Below are positions 62,573 through 64,000 of a stretch of 64,000 nucleotides of DNA, in pieces (position 1 is the first letter of the stretch; every line of letters begins with the position of its first letter). The notes under the pieces were generated by a model. The model searched no databases and had not been told where the DNA came from. It saw only the letters and a program-made list of their open reading frames with translations. Source of the DNA: Bacillota bacterium (GTDB lineage Bacteria > Bacillota > Bacilli > Alicyclobacillales > SLC66); contig JAKADA010000005.1 of NCBI GenBank assembly GCA_021820975.1, positions 1 to 64,000 of the forward strand, read 5' to 3'. The translations under genes and the position numbers were made by a program.

Positions 62573-63168
62573 TGCGCCGCGGTCTATTTGGTGGAACCTT
62601 TGACCCGCCGCATATAGGCCATCTGATGATGGCACAGATAGCGTATGAGGAGTTATCCTTAGACGAGGTGGAGTTTATTCCTGCAGGGCAACCTCCGCAT
62701 AAGGATTTATCACTCGTATCGGCTGCACATGTTCGTGTTGAGCTTGTACAAGCTGCTATTGCTGCTTTTCCTTACTTTTCCTTATCGCTTCGAGAAGTAC
62801 TGCGGCAAGGTCCGAGCTTTACTTGCGATACATTGAAGAGTATGAAAAATGAGCATCAAGAAGATGAACTTTATTGGTTTGTCGGAGCCGATATGCTTAA
62901 GGATCTTCCTTCATGGAAAGACCCAGAAGATATTTTACGTTTAGCTCATTTGGTGGTGGCTCCTCGCCCGCATGTAGATGAACAACAGGCAAAAGAAGTG
63001 CTGTTGGCTCAATTTCCCTACGCACAAATCACGGTACTTGGGATGCCTTTGCTCGATATTTCAAGTACATGGATCAAAAATCGTCTAGCTAGAGGATTAC
63101 AGGTAGATCCTTTGTTATCACCAGCGGTGATTCAGTTAATTTTGCAAAAGGGGTTGTATCTACCATGA
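62572..63168 (+). CDS. nadD: Nicotinate-nucleotide adenylyltransferase
   Basis: 198 residues. Nucleotidyltransferase motifs FGGTFDPPHIGHLMMA and DISSTWIKNRLARG (SSTxIR-like with Trp/Lys). Makes nicotinate adenine dinucleotide in NAD synthesis. ATG overlaps the yhbY stop by 1 bp. Confidence 0.95.
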   Translation: MRRGLFGGTFDPPHIGHLMMAQIAYEELSLDEVEFIPAGQPPHKDLSLVSAAHVRVELVQAAIAAFPYFSLSLREVLRQGPSFTCDTLKSMKNEHQEDELYWFVGADMLKDLPSWKDPEDILRLAHLVVAPRPHVDEQQAKEVLLAQFPYAQITVLGMPLLDISSTWIKNRLARGLQVDPLLSPAVIQLILQKGLYLP

Positions 63169-63761
63169 TTGACCTTGAGCAAGAAGCGAAAAGCAGATTG
63201 TCACCTTCTCGACTTGCTCATGTGCGCGGTGTGGTCGAGGCTTCGATGGACTTGGCGCAACGTTATGCTATCAATGGAGAAAAAGCACGACAAGCGGCTT
63301 GGTTGCATGACATGTTTCGTGAGTTGACGCAAAGTCAGCTTGAAAAACTCGCCCATTTGTCGGGAACTTCTGTGCCTTTTGGCCCTGTCCCTGTATGGCA
63401 TGGACCGATATGTGCGATGCGTATGGCGCAAGACTTCTTTATTGATGATGAAGATGTAAAAGAAGCTGTCAAATGGCACACGGTCGGGCACCCAGAAATG
63501 GGCGATGTAGCTCAAATTCTCTACGTGGCTGATGCCATAGAAAAGGGTCGCTCATTTCCGTTTGTGGACACCTTGCGCGCTGCTTCTCAGATAAGTTTAC
63601 CCCTGGCTGTTGCCACTGTGTCGGATGCTTCGCTAGAGCACTTGCTAAAAAACCATGTTGAGATCGACGTACGAACGGTACAACTACGTAATAAAGCGTG
63701 GAGCCTTGTTACGCAAGATGATCGACAATGGTTTGATCGTCAGATCAATCTAACAAACTAG
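63165..63761 (+). CDS. yqeK: YqeK HD-domain Ap4A hydrolase
   Basis: 198 residues. HD motifs: RLAHVRGVVEAS, AAWLHDMFRE (HD pair), WHGPICAM, KWHTVGHPEM and VADAIEKGR. YqeK proteins hydrolyse diadenosine tetraphosphate symmetrically. Overlaps nadD by 4 bp in the conserved nadD-yqeK-rsfS order. Confidence 0.93.
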   Translation: MIDLEQEAKSRLSPSRLAHVRGVVEASMDLAQRYAINGEKARQAAWLHDMFRELTQSQLEKLAHLSGTSVPFGPVPVWHGPICAMRMAQDFFIDDEDVKEAVKWHTVGHPEMGDVAQILYVADAIEKGRSFPFVDTLRAASQISLPLAVATVSDASLEHLLKNHVEIDVRTVQLRNKAWSLVTQDDRQWFDRQINLTN

Positions 63762-63778
63762 ACTAAGGAGGTCTGTAC

Positions 63779-64000
63779 ATGACAGACAAGATGGAACAAT
63801 TGGCAAGGTTGGCGGCTGATACTGCTGACGACAAAAAGGCTAGAGATGTAGTGATTTTGGATTTACGTGGATTATCTGTGATCGCTGATTATTTTGTAAT
63901 TTGCAGTGCCAATTCTCGTACGCAGGTACAAGCTATTGCTGATGCTATTGAGGAGAAGCTTGGTGAAAGCGGGCTTGTGTGCAAAGGTTTTGAAGGACGC
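63779..64000 (+). CDS. rsfS: Ribosomal silencing factor RsfS, 3' end beyond the window
   Basis: The first 74 residues are present: MTDKMEQLARLAADTADDKK, then DVVILDLRGLSVIADYFVIC, the RsfS/Iojap core. It binds L14 and keeps the subunits apart in stationary phase. ATG 63779 follows AAGGAGG. Partial only because the window ends. Confidence 0.93.
   Translation, partial: MTDKMEQLARLAADTADDKKARDVVILDLRGLSVIADYFVICSANSRTQVQAIADAIEEKLGESGLVCKGFEGR

Noticed and set aside
1-64000. CRISPR array, cas genes or complete prophage
   Set aside because: No regularly spaced repeats, Cas proteins or phage structural genes are seen; only one broken integrase.

Overview
The window reads as chromosome of an endospore-forming, low-to-moderate GC Bacillota, most like the acidophilic sulfur-oxidising Alicyclobacillaceae (Sulfoacidibacillus, Acidibacillus or Alicyclobacillus type). 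This is inferred from the mix of genes: a sulfide:quinone oxidoreductase with TusA, DsrE and DUF1641 partners, intact sigK, YheC/D- and Spo0E-type sporulation proteins, and the standard Bacillales blocks hisS-aspS, rarA-cymR-iscS, alaS-ireB-ruvX-mltG and yqeG-yqeH-aroE-yhbY-nadD-yqeK-rsfS. Species identity cannot be settled from the sequence alone.

Layout. 1-250: 3' end of a TnpB gene with its right-end/omega-RNA region. 819-4132: soluble globin-coupled sensor, convergent with a four-gene sulfur-transfer operon (SQR, DUF1641, DsrE, TusA). 4561-6898: BlaI-type repressor and short M56 peptidase, followed by a secreted Met-containing beta-propeller; both transcription units carry the same promoter/operator design. 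7530-13300: accessory region with two decayed IS3 elements, a second TnpB scar inside an isochorismatase-like gene, an MBL hydrolase behind a 24-bp perfect palindrome, a cobalamin-binding-protein homologue, a small Spo0E-like gene, and truncated integrase and Abi_2 genes on the 3' side of tRNA-Sec (13313-13409). 13466-21025: cyclophilin lipoprotein, KynB-like cyclase, DUF2231, MFS transporter, leuCD with a divergent LysR gene, DUF2642. 21128-27203: maltodextrin operon malEFG, neopullulanase and LacI-type regulator. 27638-39198: RsmF, glycosyltransferase genes plus queF, YheC/D, a LysR gene without a usual start codon, an ABC-exporter operon that may be leaderless, and trxA. 39267-44623: hemL, then selA-selD-hemZ. 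44632-52308: T-box-controlled hisS-aspS, then ltaE, rarA, cymR, iscS and a zinc-ribbon gene. 52356-64000: tRNA-Ile, AI-2E family exporter, 5S rRNA, alaS block, mltG, sigK and the yqeG-rsfS block, which runs off the window end.

How parts work together. selA, tRNA-Sec and a selD that is itself read through an in-frame UGA (Sec39) show that the organism makes selenoproteins. The BlaI/M56/propeller module looks like a self-contained signal-responsive regulon, because matching operators overlap the -10 of both promoters. The mal genes form a complete uptake and intracellular cleavage pathway for maltodextrins under a LacI-type repressor. hisS-aspS sits behind one T-box whose candidate specifier contains overlapping Asp and His codons.

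Most of the window is ordinary housekeeping DNA. The more unusual points are the BlaI/M56/propeller circuit, the UGA-containing selD, the possible dual-codon T-box, several long perfect palindromes, a LysR gene apparently starting at ATC, a promoter placed so that its transcript would be leaderless, and the eroded island beside tRNA-Sec.
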